A stretch of 64,000 bases of DNA from Psococerastis gibbosa (GCA_963971405.1 OZ020485.1:6696001-6760000); one strand, 5' to 3'. Shown: positions 38,201-46,373, counted from the stretch's first letter. The notes: generated from the letters alone by a model not told the origin. Made by a program: numbers and translations.

Positions 38201-38713
38201 ACTAGTTTAGCTAGGGCTCTTTATTTTCAGAGCCCTATGTTTAACATAGAATCACTTGAATAATAATGTATTCTTATCATTAAAAACACTTGTGAAGTGC
38301 GAAGTGGCTTATTACTGTTCAAAGGGCCTTAGCCTACGTCAGCCTATTTTTTTTTCCTGCGTCCGTCACTCCACGGAGCAAGGGCATATATTCAACAGAA
38401 GCTACAAGGCATACAATATTTCATAGAGCACCAAAAACCCCCTGATAATAATAATATCATTAAAAAACAGAGGGACAAGGGTACCTAGAAAAATTTCCCC
38501 CTATTGCCTCCGTCCTTTGAGCCTGAATAATAAAAAGGGCCAATATGACTAAGATGAAAACCAACCTGTAGATGAAGCTTTCCAATGAAGTTTCGATGCA
38601 GCACTGCGAATCCCTTCTATGTTCTCCCCAGGTTTCGCGGACATCTGCTGCAGTTTGTCAAGTAGACCATCACAATTATCCATCTTTAAGTTTTTACGAA
38701 TTGCTTGAATTAC
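6597..38713 (-). CDS. AGTPBP1: Cytosolic carboxypeptidase 1-like (CCP1/Nna1), partial, many exons
   Basis: M14 metallocarboxypeptidases of this type remove glutamates from tubulin and other protein tails in the cytosol. Recognised exons from the N-terminal side: 38713-38566, 32990-32908, 20749-20680, 19987-19829, 19231-19100, 18516-18385, 16947-16830, 16323-16114, 15958-15796, 14824-14679, 13727-13427, 11247(or 11280)-11214, 10562-10383, 9245-9054, 7740-7600 and 6750-6597. The order and residues follow vertebrate AGTPBP1: armadillo-like N-terminus, acidic linker, CCP N-domain ([28 protein letters not shown]) and the start of the peptidase domain with the zinc motif HPGES. All joins keep phase except 18385/16947 and 7600/6750, where a very small exon must be missing. 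The first exon, and the rest of the catalytic domain including the distal zinc histidine, are not visible. Introns carry many transposons. Confidence 0.9.
6970..7395 (-). mobile_element. LINE fragment, region between reverse transcriptase and RNase H
   Basis: Minus-strand frames include [22 protein letters not shown] and [19 protein letters not shown], typical of the region linking reverse transcriptase and RNase H in jockey/R1-type retrotransposons. The reading frame is broken. It lies in the CCP1 intron next to the HPGE exon. Confidence 0.7.
7895..8026. mobile_element. MITE family C, second copy
   Basis: The arms GAGTTCTATACATGAGAG and CTCTCTTAAATAGAACTC lie 130 bp apart. The inner arms CATTCGAGGGCGCCAAAAAT and its complement are also present. 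It lies in a CCP1 intron. Confidence 0.7.
8030..9040. other. CCP1 intron, no exon seen
   Basis: Contains a run of 14 G at 8701-8714 and a retroposon-like tail (8716-8790). No recognisable coding family on either strand. Confidence 0.5.
9332..9492 (-). mobile_element. SINE family S3, minus orientation
   Basis: Contains the 3' end AATGAATGTATCCGATTAA, the CTCCGAC stretch and the head complement GCACGCTACCACCTTGCC. It lies close upstream of the CCP1 exon at 9054-9245. Confidence 0.75.
11480..13240 (+). mobile_element. Jockey/CR1-like LINE, 5'-truncated, frame-broken
   Basis: Three plus-strand frames make one reverse transcriptase: 11491-11793 ([19 protein letters not shown]), 11811-12450 ([20 protein letters not shown] and the catalytic YADD at 12156-12167) and 12424-12912 ([11 protein letters not shown] and a C-terminal thumb). 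Endonuclease and ORF1 are absent. Frame breaks near 11793 and 12450 make it inactive. The 3' end is a short ACGATTTT-type repeat (13195-13240), the kind of tail CR1-like elements use. It is inserted in a CCP1 intron, antisense to that gene. Confidence 0.9.
13427..20749 (-). CDS. AGTPBP1: CCP1 armadillo-like and linker exons
   Basis: Nine of the exons lie here. Exons 20680-20749, 19829-19987, 19100-19231 and 18385-18516 join without a gap and read through [42 protein letters not shown] and [16 protein letters not shown], which aligns to helical repeats of AGTPBP1. After a gap of perhaps 5-15 residues, 16830-16947 ([18 protein letters not shown]) joins 16114-16323 ([16 protein letters not shown]). 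Exon 15796-15958 encodes the acidic linker ([20 protein letters not shown]). Exons 14679-14824 and 13427-13727 lead to LYEVVYDLD at the start of the CCP N-domain. A 17-base stretch at 17147-17163 would fit the gap in both phase and sense, but it lies in a repeated sequence and is not trusted. Confidence 0.85.
13885..14200 (+). mobile_element. LINE 3' end with CAATT tail
   Basis: A short plus-strand frame reads [18 protein letters not shown], the standard C-terminus of jockey/CR1-type reverse transcriptases. It is followed by a 3'UTR, an AATAAAG motif and a CAATT repeat. It lies in a CCP1 intron. Confidence 0.8.
15180..15660 (-). mobile_element. LINE C-terminal fragment with T run
   Basis: Minus-strand frame 15255-15653 reads [20 protein letters not shown] and [20 protein letters not shown], the RNase H and zinc-knuckle end of an R1/jockey-type polyprotein. 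The 3' end (DNA low side) is a T run at 15179-15196, that is, poly(A) on the element strand. A second piece lies at 32214-32362. Confidence 0.85.
16545..16684. mobile_element. Hairpin MITE, private stem, loop type II
   Basis: A near-perfect 140 bp palindrome flanked by AAA on both sides. Tips are GGCGGCTATTCCACCGACG; the stem holds TTTTGAATGTGAATG, seen in no other copy here; the core is GACGTGGTAGCAGACAT. The loop is GAGACTTATTAATGATGTC, shared with the element at 58415. It lies in a CCP1 intron. Confidence 0.92.
17805..17944. mobile_element. Hairpin MITE, private stem, loop type I
   Basis: A palindrome with tips GGCGGCGTTTCCACCGACC, a stem containing TTTTTGACCGTGAGCGTG found only here, and the core TTGACGTGGTAGCAGACATT. 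The loop is AAAGACAGTCTAAAAATG. TGA flanks both ends (17802-17804, 17945-17947). It is inserted in an older repeat-like open frame in a CCP1 intron. Confidence 0.92.
18170..18317 (-). mobile_element. SINE family S3, minus orientation
   Basis: Contains GTTGAGTTACGACACGTCTC and ACCTTGCCAGCGAAG, the S3 middle and head in reverse. It lies just upstream of CCP1 exon 18385-18516 on the low-coordinate side. Confidence 0.65.
20200..20430 (+). mobile_element. LINE 3' fragment (GHIMRN...[10 protein letters not shown] family)
   Basis: Broken plus-strand frames correspond to [27 protein letters not shown] and [15 protein letters not shown], the C-terminus of an RTE-like retrotransposon seen again at 28020. 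It ends in an AAG repeat. Confidence 0.75.
21274..21690. mobile_element. Larger member of the hairpin MITE superfamily, diverged
   Basis: It starts GGCGGCTATTCCACTAGTAA and ends CAAGTGGAATACCCGG, so the tips match the hairpin family. The interior shares TTTAATTTTAGTTTG and GATCATTGATCAATT with the inner element of the composite copies (26211, 27194, 33388). The arms are poorly complementary, which suggests an older copy or a progenitor. Confidence 0.65.
21925..22128 (+). mobile_element. tRNA-derived SINE S1
   Basis: The head resembles a tRNA gene: A box GATCAAGTGGTTAGAGGG at about 21938 and B box GGTAGTTCGAATCC at about 21975. A tRNA-unrelated body follows and the tail is AAATAAATAAATA. It is not a functional tRNA: the acceptor stem does not pair and there is no usual 3' end. 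Confidence 0.8.
22135..22332 (-). mobile_element. tRNA-derived SINE S2, minus orientation
   Basis: On the minus strand the A box is GTAGAGTAGTGGAACGGAC and the B box GTTGGTTCGAGTTCC (22265-22325). The body, with GGCCATGCTTCGGAGGGCAT and TAGCCCTAACTCCGC, matches the copy at 56415. It lies tail-to-tail with S1 with almost no spacer. Confidence 0.82.
22640..24760. other. CCP1 intron, no gene or clear repeat recognised
   Basis: Two kilobases of AT-rich sequence. The only long frame, 23570-23845, has no family resemblance and no splice-supported context. Confidence 0.5.
24770..25590 (+). repeat. Dispersed repeat R4, copy 1
   Basis: Begins TTTCCAATTTATACG...AGTATAAGGAAAG, then GAGATTTCAACGGATTA, GAGGTCCCAGGAACC, a GTCT microsatellite (24901-24926) and CGATTTCCGGGCAAACTAC, and ends ATAAATTGGAAAGCATG..GACCGGTTCTTTT. 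The ends form a short inverted repeat (TTTCCAATTTAT / ATAAATTGGAAA). A run of more than 20 C lies at about 25447-25475. Other copies are at 51255, 53955 and 55640 (reverse). No coding frame. Possibly a non-autonomous DNA transposon. Confidence 0.75.
26211..26605. mobile_element. Composite hairpin MITE (copy b), TTAA on both sides
   Basis: Outer arms run from GGCGCCCATTCCATTGACTG to GGCACC and include GTGACGTGGTAGCAGACATTC. The loop holds an inner element, from about TAGGTTGCGTTTCCACTG (26280) to GTGGAAACCACGCCTA (26537). TTAA at 26207-26210 and 26606-26609 flanks it. A 60-codon frame inside is an artefact of the repeat. Confidence 0.92.
26640..26990. other. Unclassified, possible old retroelement
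   Basis: GC content is higher than the surroundings and several stops interrupt every frame. No domain motif was recognised. Confidence 0.25.
27194..27575. mobile_element. Composite hairpin MITE (copy c), TAA duplication
   Basis: Same architecture as copy b: outer CCGACCGGCTAGGGCTATTT arms, core GTGACGTGGTAGCAGACATTC, inner element in the loop. TAA occurs on both sides (27191-27193, 27576-27578). It lies only 590 bp from copy b, in the same orientation. Confidence 0.92.
28020..28410 (+). mobile_element. LINE 3' fragment (RTE-like C-terminus)
   Basis: A frame at 28024-28404 reads [39 protein letters not shown] and [14 protein letters not shown], then breaks before [13 protein letters not shown]. 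This is the usual C-terminus of an RTE-like retrotransposon. Confidence 0.88.
28525..28550. repeat. Poly-G run
   Basis: A run of about 18 G interrupts otherwise AT-rich intron sequence. Similar runs lie at 8701, 29219, 37138 and 37620. Length is likely unstable in sequencing. Confidence 0.8.
29815..29960 (+). mobile_element. tRNA-like SINE head
   Basis: An A-box-like GTGTAGTGCAGTGGAAAGG and a B-box-like AAGATCGAGTCCCG lie about 35 bases apart, directly followed by a LINE end at 29970. It resembles the SINE heads at 22325 and 59480. Confidence 0.55.
29970..30575 (+). mobile_element. LINE 3' end with TTTA tail
   Basis: A plus frame at 30049-30324 ([38 protein letters not shown]) matches C-terminal parts of jockey-type reverse transcriptases. 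A 3'UTR with CATTGGACTTTG and an A/T tail (TTTATTTATTTATT) follows. The same 3' end is reversed at 57243 and 60613. Confidence 0.75.
30719..30957. mobile_element. Composite hairpin MITE (copy d), deleted
   Basis: The left tip GGCGCCCATTCCACCGACCGG is complete and preceded by TTA. The right outer arm ends early at GGTGGAAT followed by TTA, and the inner element has lost most of its right half. Confidence 0.85.
31000..32210. other. CCP1 intron, nothing coding
   Basis: AT-rich. A duplicated motif of about 30 bases (CAATTTGAATTTCCCGCGCA) occurs at about 32070 and 32384 on either side of the LINE piece below. This may mark a local duplication. Confidence 0.4.
32214..32362 (-). mobile_element. LINE C-terminal fragment, same family as 15180-15660
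   Basis: About 145 bases nearly match 15197-15330, including CTATCCTGGGACCACTTTTC and GAGCCATGCCAACTCCTTC. It ends abruptly in the middle of the coding part. Confidence 0.8.
32908..38713 (-). CDS. AGTPBP1: CCP1 N-terminal exons (38566-38713, 32908-32990)
   Basis: The first exon reads [18 protein letters not shown] from an AG acceptor in phase 0 and ends ACA-G. The second begins AT-AAG, completing an Asp codon, and reads [16 protein letters not shown] up to LGLIE before GTAAG. In AGTPBP1 this is the start of the armadillo-like region. No initiator Met is present, so at least one 5' exon lies further right, probably between here and the divergent gene at 40950. The intron between these two exons is 5.6 kb and the next one is 12 kb. 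Confidence 0.75.
33388..33640. mobile_element. Stand-alone copy of the inner MITE
   Basis: Tips GGCGGGGTTTCCACCGACCT with arms CATTGCAGAATGCAAATGA repeated inverted at the right end. This is the element found inside the loops of the composite copies, here in reverse internal orientation and outside an intact outer hairpin. To the right, 33644-33712 is a rearranged scrap of outer core plus a second right tip. Confidence 0.85.
33713..34013. mobile_element. MITE R5, interrupted by a hairpin MITE
   Basis: The ends CAGTGGGCCTACTATGCC and ATAATAGGCCCGCTGG match the uninterrupted copy at 49919-50074. The hairpin element at 33836-33977 interrupts it at a TTAA-like site, so the insertion order is clear. 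Confidence 0.88.
33836..33977. mobile_element. Hairpin MITE, private stem, loop type I
   Basis: A palindrome with tips GGCGGGGTTTCCACATACG and a stem TCAATGGTCAATGGTAAATG that pairs with its own right arm. The core is TTGACGTTTTAGCAGACATT on the left and the intact AATGTCTGCTACCACGTCAA on the right. It is inserted in R5; flanks are TTA and TAA. Confidence 0.93.
34350..34745 (+). mobile_element. LINE C-terminal fragment
   Basis: Frame 34349-34741 reads [35 protein letters not shown] and [20 protein letters not shown], characteristic of the C-terminus of jockey/CR1-type reverse transcriptases. It has a proper stop, so only the 3' end was inserted. Confidence 0.88.
34746..35470. other. CCP1 intron, no exon seen
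   Basis: No open frame with a family resemblance and no copy of the named repeats. Confidence 0.5.
35478..35662 (-). mobile_element. SINE family S3, minus orientation
   Basis: One of the best-preserved copies: TGAATGTATCCGATTAACC, GTCGAGTTGAGACACGTC and AGCACGCTACCACCTTGCC in the expected order. Confidence 0.78.
36640..36770 (+). mobile_element. Retroposon 3' tail with TTA repeat
   Basis: AAAAAGACTTTCTAGTCTT followed by ATATAAGACGTTTATTATTA resembles the LINE 3'UTR near 14130-14190. Nothing coding remains. Confidence 0.5.
37258..37541. repeat. Tandem duplication, two units of about 140 bp
   Basis: ACAACTCAAGATGTATCTTA and the following 135 bases recur directly after themselves with a few substitutions and a short deletion (AATTATATGC lost in the second unit). 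The unit has no coding sense. Confidence 0.85.
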
Positions 38714-39199
38714 CTGCAGTATATAAACATACATTAGCATAATTGTCTGCCCTCTTTTAACAATTGCTGGGGAAGACGGGAAGGTGCCCTTTTATGCAAG
38801 GAACAACATGCAGCAAGCTCAAAGCTTCTAACTGAAGGCACGGTCAGAACAGGTTACTGAAGTTAACACGAAAAGGGCTGGAACAGTCGGCATTCCAACT
38901 GTAGATCTCCAGCATCACGGTCAGCCCGCTGACGATCCGTCTAATAAGCAATACATCAGTAGTCAGACCAGGCAGAAATACTTTGGCAACATGTAATAAT
39001 TATCTCTAACAAAAACAATGACTATATTTATCTCGGAGAAAATGCGCCTACAGAAAACAGAGACAAAATTCATTTTCCCAACAAAACAGAATTCCACCTT
39101 GAAATACATTATGGGCCCTACCGTACGGAATTATGGGTATATTGATGCAGAAGGCCTAAAAATCTAGAAGGAGCCAAGCCAGGAGCCAATCTAAAGACA

Positions 39200-39890
39200 T
39201 TAATTAACTTTAAGAGGGCCCAAAACATAACTAAAAGATTGATTAGCCGGCTACAATATGTACCTGGTCAAATTGATTGGCAAGTGGCTGGCCCGTCAGT
39301 TGCACATAGTGCACCCGTTTACACAGAGGCACGAGCTCAGCTGACAAACACTAGCAAGTGGCAAGAGACATCGAATGAGACAGGACGCATGCGTCCATCC
39401 CACCCTTCTCAGCAAACCCAGCTGATTGCTAAGCAATCGACGTTATTACTGTTATCATCGTCATCAATACTTCAGTCAGTTGCGGAATCGCAACAAGAGA
39501 AGTAAAATTTTCGCAGTAACACTTAATCAAACTCAAAAACAACTTCTCGAACAGTACTCTATCCCTATCCGTCGTTCCACGATACATTTTTAGGTTATAT
39601 TTAGGGTAATAAAGAAATACCTCCAAGAACGAAGCAATTATTATTTAAAATAAATTTTAAATAATAATTGCGACATAAAGAATGGAGGTAGTGGACTAGT
39701 GTTTATGACTAACAGACGAGACCGTAAAATACAATCGGCTGGTATTAAGTTAACCAGAACAGCCTGTAAGAGGACAAGGGATACACGATAGTTTTAGTTG
39801 CTGTTGTTGTCTGTGAGTATAAGTAGCGTAGAGACGCAAACTAGTCTCGCCATATATCACTATATTAATCACAGATTAAGTTAACTTTAG
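39200..39890. other. Between CCP1 and TSR3-CINP, upstream side
   Basis: The first CCP1 exon may be here, but no Met-initiated frame spliced to 38713 can be chosen. The 39239-39505 frame has no family resemblance. Confidence 0.3.
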
Positions 39891-39894
39891 TCTA

Positions 39895-40310
39895 TGCACT
39901 AGCGAACTATTACGCGCAGGGCTAAACGAAAGGCTCCTAGCGAATCCATTTCTTTAATCGCACCGTCTAATCTGTTATAATCCAAAAGTCCTTTCTGAAG
40001 TAACGAATGTCTCCCCATCTCCAGGGTCCTATGTTGAAGAGTGAAGTCGTTCCTTCCTCTGGTGTTGTACCCATGATTGTCCGAGAATCGCTGTAGTTTT
40101 AGGTAACTTAGCATTAGTCCTTTCTTGATTTTATGTATAAACGTTAGGGCGTCGGTCCAGACGATATGATCCACTGATTGCCAGACGAGTTCTCTTAACA
40201 TTTGGGAAATCGGGGTACCATAACTAGATTTCAATATCACTCTCATTGCTTGATTCATTACAATTTTTAAGTCCTTGATTGTTGATTAGAAATGACGTGA
40301 AGAGAAGAAA
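39895..40310 (-). mobile_element. LINE C-terminal fragment
   Basis: Minus frame 39899-40258 reads LRELVWQSVDHIVWTDALTF, IKKGLMLSYLKLQRF and NTRGRNDFTLQHRTLE, the usual reverse-transcriptase C-terminus. It sits in the short divergent space upstream of TSR3-CINP. Confidence 0.82.
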
Positions 40311-40949
40311 GTTTGGATTGGAAGAAAAAGGCGGCACACTAGTCCAGCCTATTATTTATTCTTACATCTTACTTGGGTTTGTCGCATCATAATAATTATA
40401 AAAGACATTTAACCTTCTCTTCATATCTTTCATGCGGCGAGTGGCCACAACGCATGGCATCATATTTTGGGGCGGAGACCCGTCATGTGCATACCTTAAT
40501 TGAGACGAAATATGCTGTAGCTTTCTTTAAAATTTAATATACCTACCTTTAAATTTATTAATAAATAATAATAATAATGATTGGAAGTTCGGTGTACAGT
40601 TCCAACCACTCCAACTCCTTTGTAAACTACAGTATTCCAAAATAAAATCAATTTGAACCGGTCAAAAGTTGAATCTGTGATCTCAAGTTGTGTTGTGCCT
40701 TTCCGTAAGAAATAAACGAAAAATGGAATAGTGGATAGTCAAATAGTGTGAATAAGAGGAAATTAAAAAAAAGTTTTTGACAACCGAAAAAACGCGCCTG
40801 TAACAGTGTTTACATTCAAAAGACTCAAGGTCACTGTCTATTGCCACATCTTCTATTTACATTAACGTCTGCTTCCCCGGCATTTATATACAAAGACCAC
40901 TACTACTACTAGTAGAGTTTTTTTAAAATATTATTTTAGAGAAGAAGAA

Positions 40950-43900
40950 ATGAAACGTGCCAGTCGGACAAGGGGAAAAAGATCTGGGTTCCAAAATGAT
41001 AGAACAAATAAATTTAGTGATAGCCGGGTTTTGAAAGAACGCTCTTCATCCAGCAGCTCAGAAGGTATTTTTATTTTATATACAAAACAGAAACCCCACG
41101 CCACATTAGACTGCGAGCTTGCGCTACTGTAACAGTGGTATGGAAATTGGCGAGCCCCTAGCCCCAGTCTACCCACCCACTATATTAAATTATTGATAAA
41201 CAGTAAATTGTGAAGTGTTGTCCGTTGATCTATTAGCACATTGCGCTTCATTCAAATACAACACCAACTACTTTATTTGGTTCATAGTAGATCTACGACC
41301 AGACGTCCTTTTCGACTTTCGAGACCTGAGGCCATTTCTTCGTTTAGAAACATTTTAAATTTTTAAACATTGATAATAATTTCCGCTGTTATAATGATGA
41401 CGAAATGTTATGTTTCAGATTCCGCAAATAGTGAAGAGGGCATCTCTGAGGCTCCATTTCCCGTAGCAATGTGGGATATGAATCAATGCGATCCACGCAA
41501 GTGTTCAGGTCGAAAATTAGCTCGGCTTGGCCTTATTAATACGTTATCATTGGGACAGCGTTTTAATGGGATTGTCCTGACTCCGGTTGGTACGAAGTGT
41601 GTGTCCATGGAAGACGCAGACATTGTCAGAAAGCATGGTGTAGCTGTTGTGGATTGTTCATGGGCCAAGCTGCAAGAAACTCCCTTTGGGCGAATGAAAA
41701 CACCTCATCCAAGGTTGCTCCCTTGGTTAGTTGCGGCTAATCCAATAAATTATGGCAAACCGTGTGAGCTTTCTTGCGTTGAAGCTCTTGCTGCAGCCTT
41801 TTCTCTCACAGGTGACTTATTACTTCTAGGGCTCTTAATATACGAAATATTCCAGAGATCCGCATGTGCTTCTTATATATATATATATGCCTAAATCATT
41901 TTAACCTTGTTACGTAGATTGGAGATATGCTATTTCTATTATCACAATTTATTTCTTAGGAAATGCTTTCAATAGAATTTAAGGCAATAGATAATTTGTA
42001 GGAAAGGTTGCTTTCATTGCCTTACTGGCGAATTAAGATATCCCAGTTGCCTAGTTAAATGGCACCAAACCCTTAAGACTTAATGCTGCGGGAGGAGGCA
42101 TTAGATATTAGATTATTATTAGATTATTGTTCAATTAAAATTCAATTAAATATGGTCAATTTAATTAATTCTTCGTTTTAGGTTTCAGGGAAGTTTCTTC
42201 GCTGTACTTGAACAAATTCAAGTGGGGCCATTCTTTCCTTGAATTGAATCATGAAATTTTGAGTAAATATGGAGAATGTAAAACTAGTGCTGAAGTCGTA
42301 CAGGTACAAACATCATTCTTAGAAAAGGAAGCGTTGGAACGGAATTCCCGACGAGGTGAGTTCTCATTAAGTTTTGCACGTTATGTGCAGCAGCAGCAGC
42401 ATCATTCTTCAAAAATTTGGTACATCGCTTAACGGAGTCTTATTAGGATGGATGACCCCGAGGCAATTTTTGTGCAACCATTATTTCTGGCGCCCATTCT
42501 TTGCGATAAATAAAAATTTGTCTGACATACTCGTAGTATGTTGGTTGGAGGCACCATGAAGATATTATAATCGTTTATGGCCTTATAGGGTAGAGACGTC
42601 ATGACAGACAATTGGACACCTCCACAGTCCGTTTTTATAGTAAAACCCAATTTTGCAGGAAATGTCGATCGTTGAGCCATAAATGAGCTGTCATGATGTA
42701 GAAAATACAGTATATTCCTCTAAATTTTGATGCCGAGTGTGAGGCCGTCACTTGTACCAATTGGCCACAGTTTGGGACGGTACATCCTAATGCAGAGGAA
42801 CATTTATTCTACATTACGCCATCTCAGCGATCGATATTTTGTGTGAAATTTTATTTGTTACACACGTAAGGTCCCCCCCCCCCCTCCTCCTGTTTACATT
42901 TAAACATTTAAATAAAAAGCTAGTAATTTCTTAAATTTCAAATAAATTATTTCAGATGATGATTCATCATTGTACCCTCCTTCGTACAGTGATGATGAAT
43001 ACCTTCATGAAGAAGACTCATCTGCAGCCAATGACATAGAAGAGAACTTGTCACGTTTAGATATTGATGACAGTAATAAATCTTTGCCTACACCTGTTGC
43101 AAAGGATATTAGTGAGGACAAAATCGTTGACGATTCGTATAATTTGAACACGGAGGAAAATATTCTGCAGACTCCTAAAAGAAGGCCTGTTGATTGTGAC
43201 CCTACGTTTTCTCCTGTCGCTGGTAATTATTTTATCTAAAGAATTTTGTGGAGCGGTGAAGATTTTATGATGAATATATTGTGAAATTATTATAGACGTT
43301 TTCATAGCCTTACAGTTCTTTCTCATCCGGTGCGCCTTTCAGTTATTTACTGGCAGCTTACAGTTGTACAATTCTATTTTGCTTGAAATACGTCACACAT
43401 TTAGATAATCTCATCTGCTGACTAGAACGTAAATTGTGCTGCAGTTTCAACGAGCCCTTGTACGCCCGGTCAAGGACAGCTGACAGGAGTAGCTCGCACT
43501 GTGAGGGATGCCTCCGCCGACCTTCATAAAGCAGTTCAGCAATGGAACGACTTGCATCTTGTTGGGCTTCGCCTATTGCGAACTCTTAAGGAATCTGGCC
43601 TGACAATAAGGTATGTACGTTATGTACATTATGTATATACCTGCTGGAACATTGATGGGTACTATTTATTTGCTGTAACTACGTTGCTACAGATAGCTCC
43701 TAAATTGCACGTAAAATCTTAGCTTAACAGTATTTGACTATTTCTCTGTGGTGAAGTGTGGTAAATATTTAAGTTTATTATTCTTAACTTCGGGAGTAAA
43801 TAATTTTGAAAGCCTCATTCTTCCCAACTTGCTACATTTTCTGGCCATGCTTCCGAGGGGGCATGTAAAACAGGCTAATTCTCCTAATTGAGAGTAAGTG

Positions 43901-44687
43901 AGGGCTTTAGAACCCTAACTCCGCTAGGCTTAACAAAAAGTTATAGTAGGTATAGAACAAAAAGTCATTATTTATTATTCTTACTTTAAGAGTAATTATG
44001 GGATAAGACAAAAATTATTAGAGTGCTTTATAATTTTCCAGATCAGTTGAAGGTTCAGAAAAGAGAGAAAAGTTGTTGAGAGAACTATGTAAACAACTAA
44101 TTGACGTTTTATCTGGATGTGAGATATGTGCGAAATCAATGAAGAATTTGTCGCAACAAATGCGTGCAGTCGGTTTATTACAAAAGGAAAGCTCACCTAT
44201 GTTCCTAACATGGCCTCCTACTAAATTTGGTACGTATATAACAGCGAAGGTTTGCCCCGATTCTCCCATGCGTCCCTATTCATCTGTTTTTACGGTAAAC
44301 TGTGAACGCAATTTTCGTAAATGTTGATGTGTGAATGGCTTTTCATGTCAAAAGTTTTGGAAGCGAATTCGAAGTGCTTAACGCATATAAAATGTACTGT
44401 ATCTTAATTTCTAATAAAATGCCGCACAAATCGTTACTCAAGGGGCTATTTGATTCATTACTAGCCTTAATAGAAGTTTTCAACTTTCAGGCGAAGTATT
44501 TGACAAGATAGCTCAAGCTTATACGGAAGAGTTGACTGTTCGGAAATGTATCGTCGAAAACGTTGCTGAATGTAACGAAGACAGTGAAATTCCGTTATAT
44601 TTGGGAGCGTGGATGTTCCCCACTTACATTACGGCAGCAGTCGACGCAGCACTTGAATCATTGTTGCAGGAAACTGGGCATCGTTAA
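40950..44687 (+). CDS. TSR3-CINP: TSR3-CINP fusion protein (seven exons, 499 residues)
   Basis: Exons 40950-41064, 41419-41811, 42182-42355, 42956-43222, 43445-43610, 44042-44229 and 44491-44687 total exactly 1500 bases, with GT-AG borders and matching phases throughout. Residues 1-49 are basic and Ser-rich. Residues 50-227 are TSR3, the aminocarboxypropyl transferase that makes the final acp3 modification of 18S rRNA hypermodified pseudouridine ([58 protein letters not shown]). Residues 228-316 are an acidic linker. Residues 317-499 are CINP, a CDK2/CDC7-binding checkpoint protein ([35 protein letters not shown] at the C-terminus). No in-frame Met lies between residues 132 and 404, so the CINP half has no obvious start of its own. 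An AG at 40938-40939 could be the acceptor of a 5'UTR exon. Confidence 0.9.
43830..43945 (+). mobile_element. SINE S2 body, plus orientation, headless
   Basis: TTTTCTGGCCATGCTTCCGAG through CCTAACTCCGCTAGGC matches the S2 body at 22135 and 56415 in the other orientation. The tRNA-like head is missing. It lies in a TSR3-CINP intron between exons 5 and 6. Confidence 0.8.
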
Positions 44688-44799
44688 TTTATCCCGTACG
44701 TAACAATACTCTTTACCTATTTTACATCGCAGCTATTAGGAGCTAAAACATTTTAAGAAAGTGACAGGATGCAAATTCGGGGGCTCTACTATATATTGT

Positions 44800-45030
44800 T
44801 TTTTTTTTTTTTTTTTTTTTTTAACTATGCCACAGCATTGGGCTTCTGCCATTAGCTTTCTTGCAGTCCGATACAGCACATGATCTGGTGAACCTCTGCT
44901 GACTATAGCAGAGCAGGGTTTTCCCTTGTTTTCCCAGTAGCATCGGTCCTGCGGGCTGTTCTGCCCTTGGCTTCAAAGAGTTGTTTGGTATACCTCTTAC
45001 AGTCACAGGTTGTTCCGTACCAGCTCCCTA
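44800..45030 (-). other. Possible retroelement fragment with poly(T)
   Basis: A T run at 44800-44822 is followed by a moderately GC-rich frame on the minus strand. The layout (poly-A end on the minus strand) suggests a retroposed piece, but the translation is not recognised. Confidence 0.3.
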
Positions 45031-45299
45031 TGGGGCTTCCTCATTACCATAGACATAATATATAACTACAATAATAAGTATTCAATGAAAATTTTACGTG
45101 TACAGTATAAATCCAACATGGCTGATTGATTTTAACCTTTGTGAAAAAAACCTAAAGGGTGTAAAAATTCAAATTACACTGGAAATATCCGTCGTAGACC
45201 CATAAATGAGAGTCTTAAACAGAGTTCTAAACAAAAAAATATTGTTGAAATAAATTCTGCTTATAAAATAGAGGAAACTTTCAAATTTACACTAAAACC

Positions 45300-45700
45300 C
45301 AAAGATTTATATGAAATGAAATGAAAAACGTCTTTATATTAGGCGAGCTGTAGTTCCGAAGGGCTACTCTAGCTAACCTACGAGTATTTTTGTTTAACGA
45401 AATCAATATAGGCTACCGTACATTACATTTTTTTCCTACAAAAAAATAACAGAAAAGAGAAAAAATATACAATATACTCGTAAGTAGTAACATACAATTA
45501 TTTACAATAATCGTCCGAATACTCCACTTTCGTAAGTTGCTTTTTAATATAATAATAATATATTTTTTTTTATTGTTACCCTTGCACGGGTGCCTTGCAA
45601 TGTCTTTATGTTTGTATACTTATGTATATATTTGAGGGCGTTTCTATATGATGCCCTGCAGATTATCCGTTGTTTATTTACTATTACACTTACACTTACA
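45300..45700. other. Retroposon-like tails between convergent genes
   Basis: Contains GAAATGAAATGAAAAACG and TTGCACGGGTGCCTTGCAATG stretches resembling 3' ends of short retroposons. No gene. Confidence 0.3.
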
Positions 45701-46373
45701 TTACACTTTTTAGCTAATAATTTTGTGTGATAGGTGAAGCATACTTATTACTAATAGATGTGATTTAAATGAGATAATGTATGCTGCAAAATAGTATCAG
45801 TATGCAATGGGATCTAAGAGATCCATAGCTTAATTACATTAAGTATTTAATGATAACATTAAAACGTGACATTTTTAAGGAACTTTTGACACTATGCCTG
45901 TACTGTAAGTATGGTACCCAACGTATGTTCTGAAAATGCACACAATACCACTTAGGGGTATCTACTTCGTCATACGTGGTGAAGTATTAGACACCCCCCC
46001 CCCCAAAAAAAAAATCACGTGTATTTTTTAGTACCTACAAAGAATCTTAAATTTTTATAGTATTATTTTTTAAATATAGGTAGGTATAAAGCATAATCTA
46101 ATCTTATTCTAGAGTTGCCTGGCAACGGCGAGGCAAGGTCACACTACACACCACTTTTCGGTTTAGAAATCACGCGTTTGTCAAAAAAATAAATACACGT
46201 GATATCTTACTATACTTACTTACTTACTTACTCCCCCGTTCTGATATTTCGTGATTTTTGTCGAACCCCTCCCCCCCCCCCCTCTTTCGACCCTCTCGTG
46301 ATTAATGGACAGCCACTTACTAGTACACTTTGCTCTACGAGCCTTCTTCTTCTCCTTAGTAGGAACAATAAAA

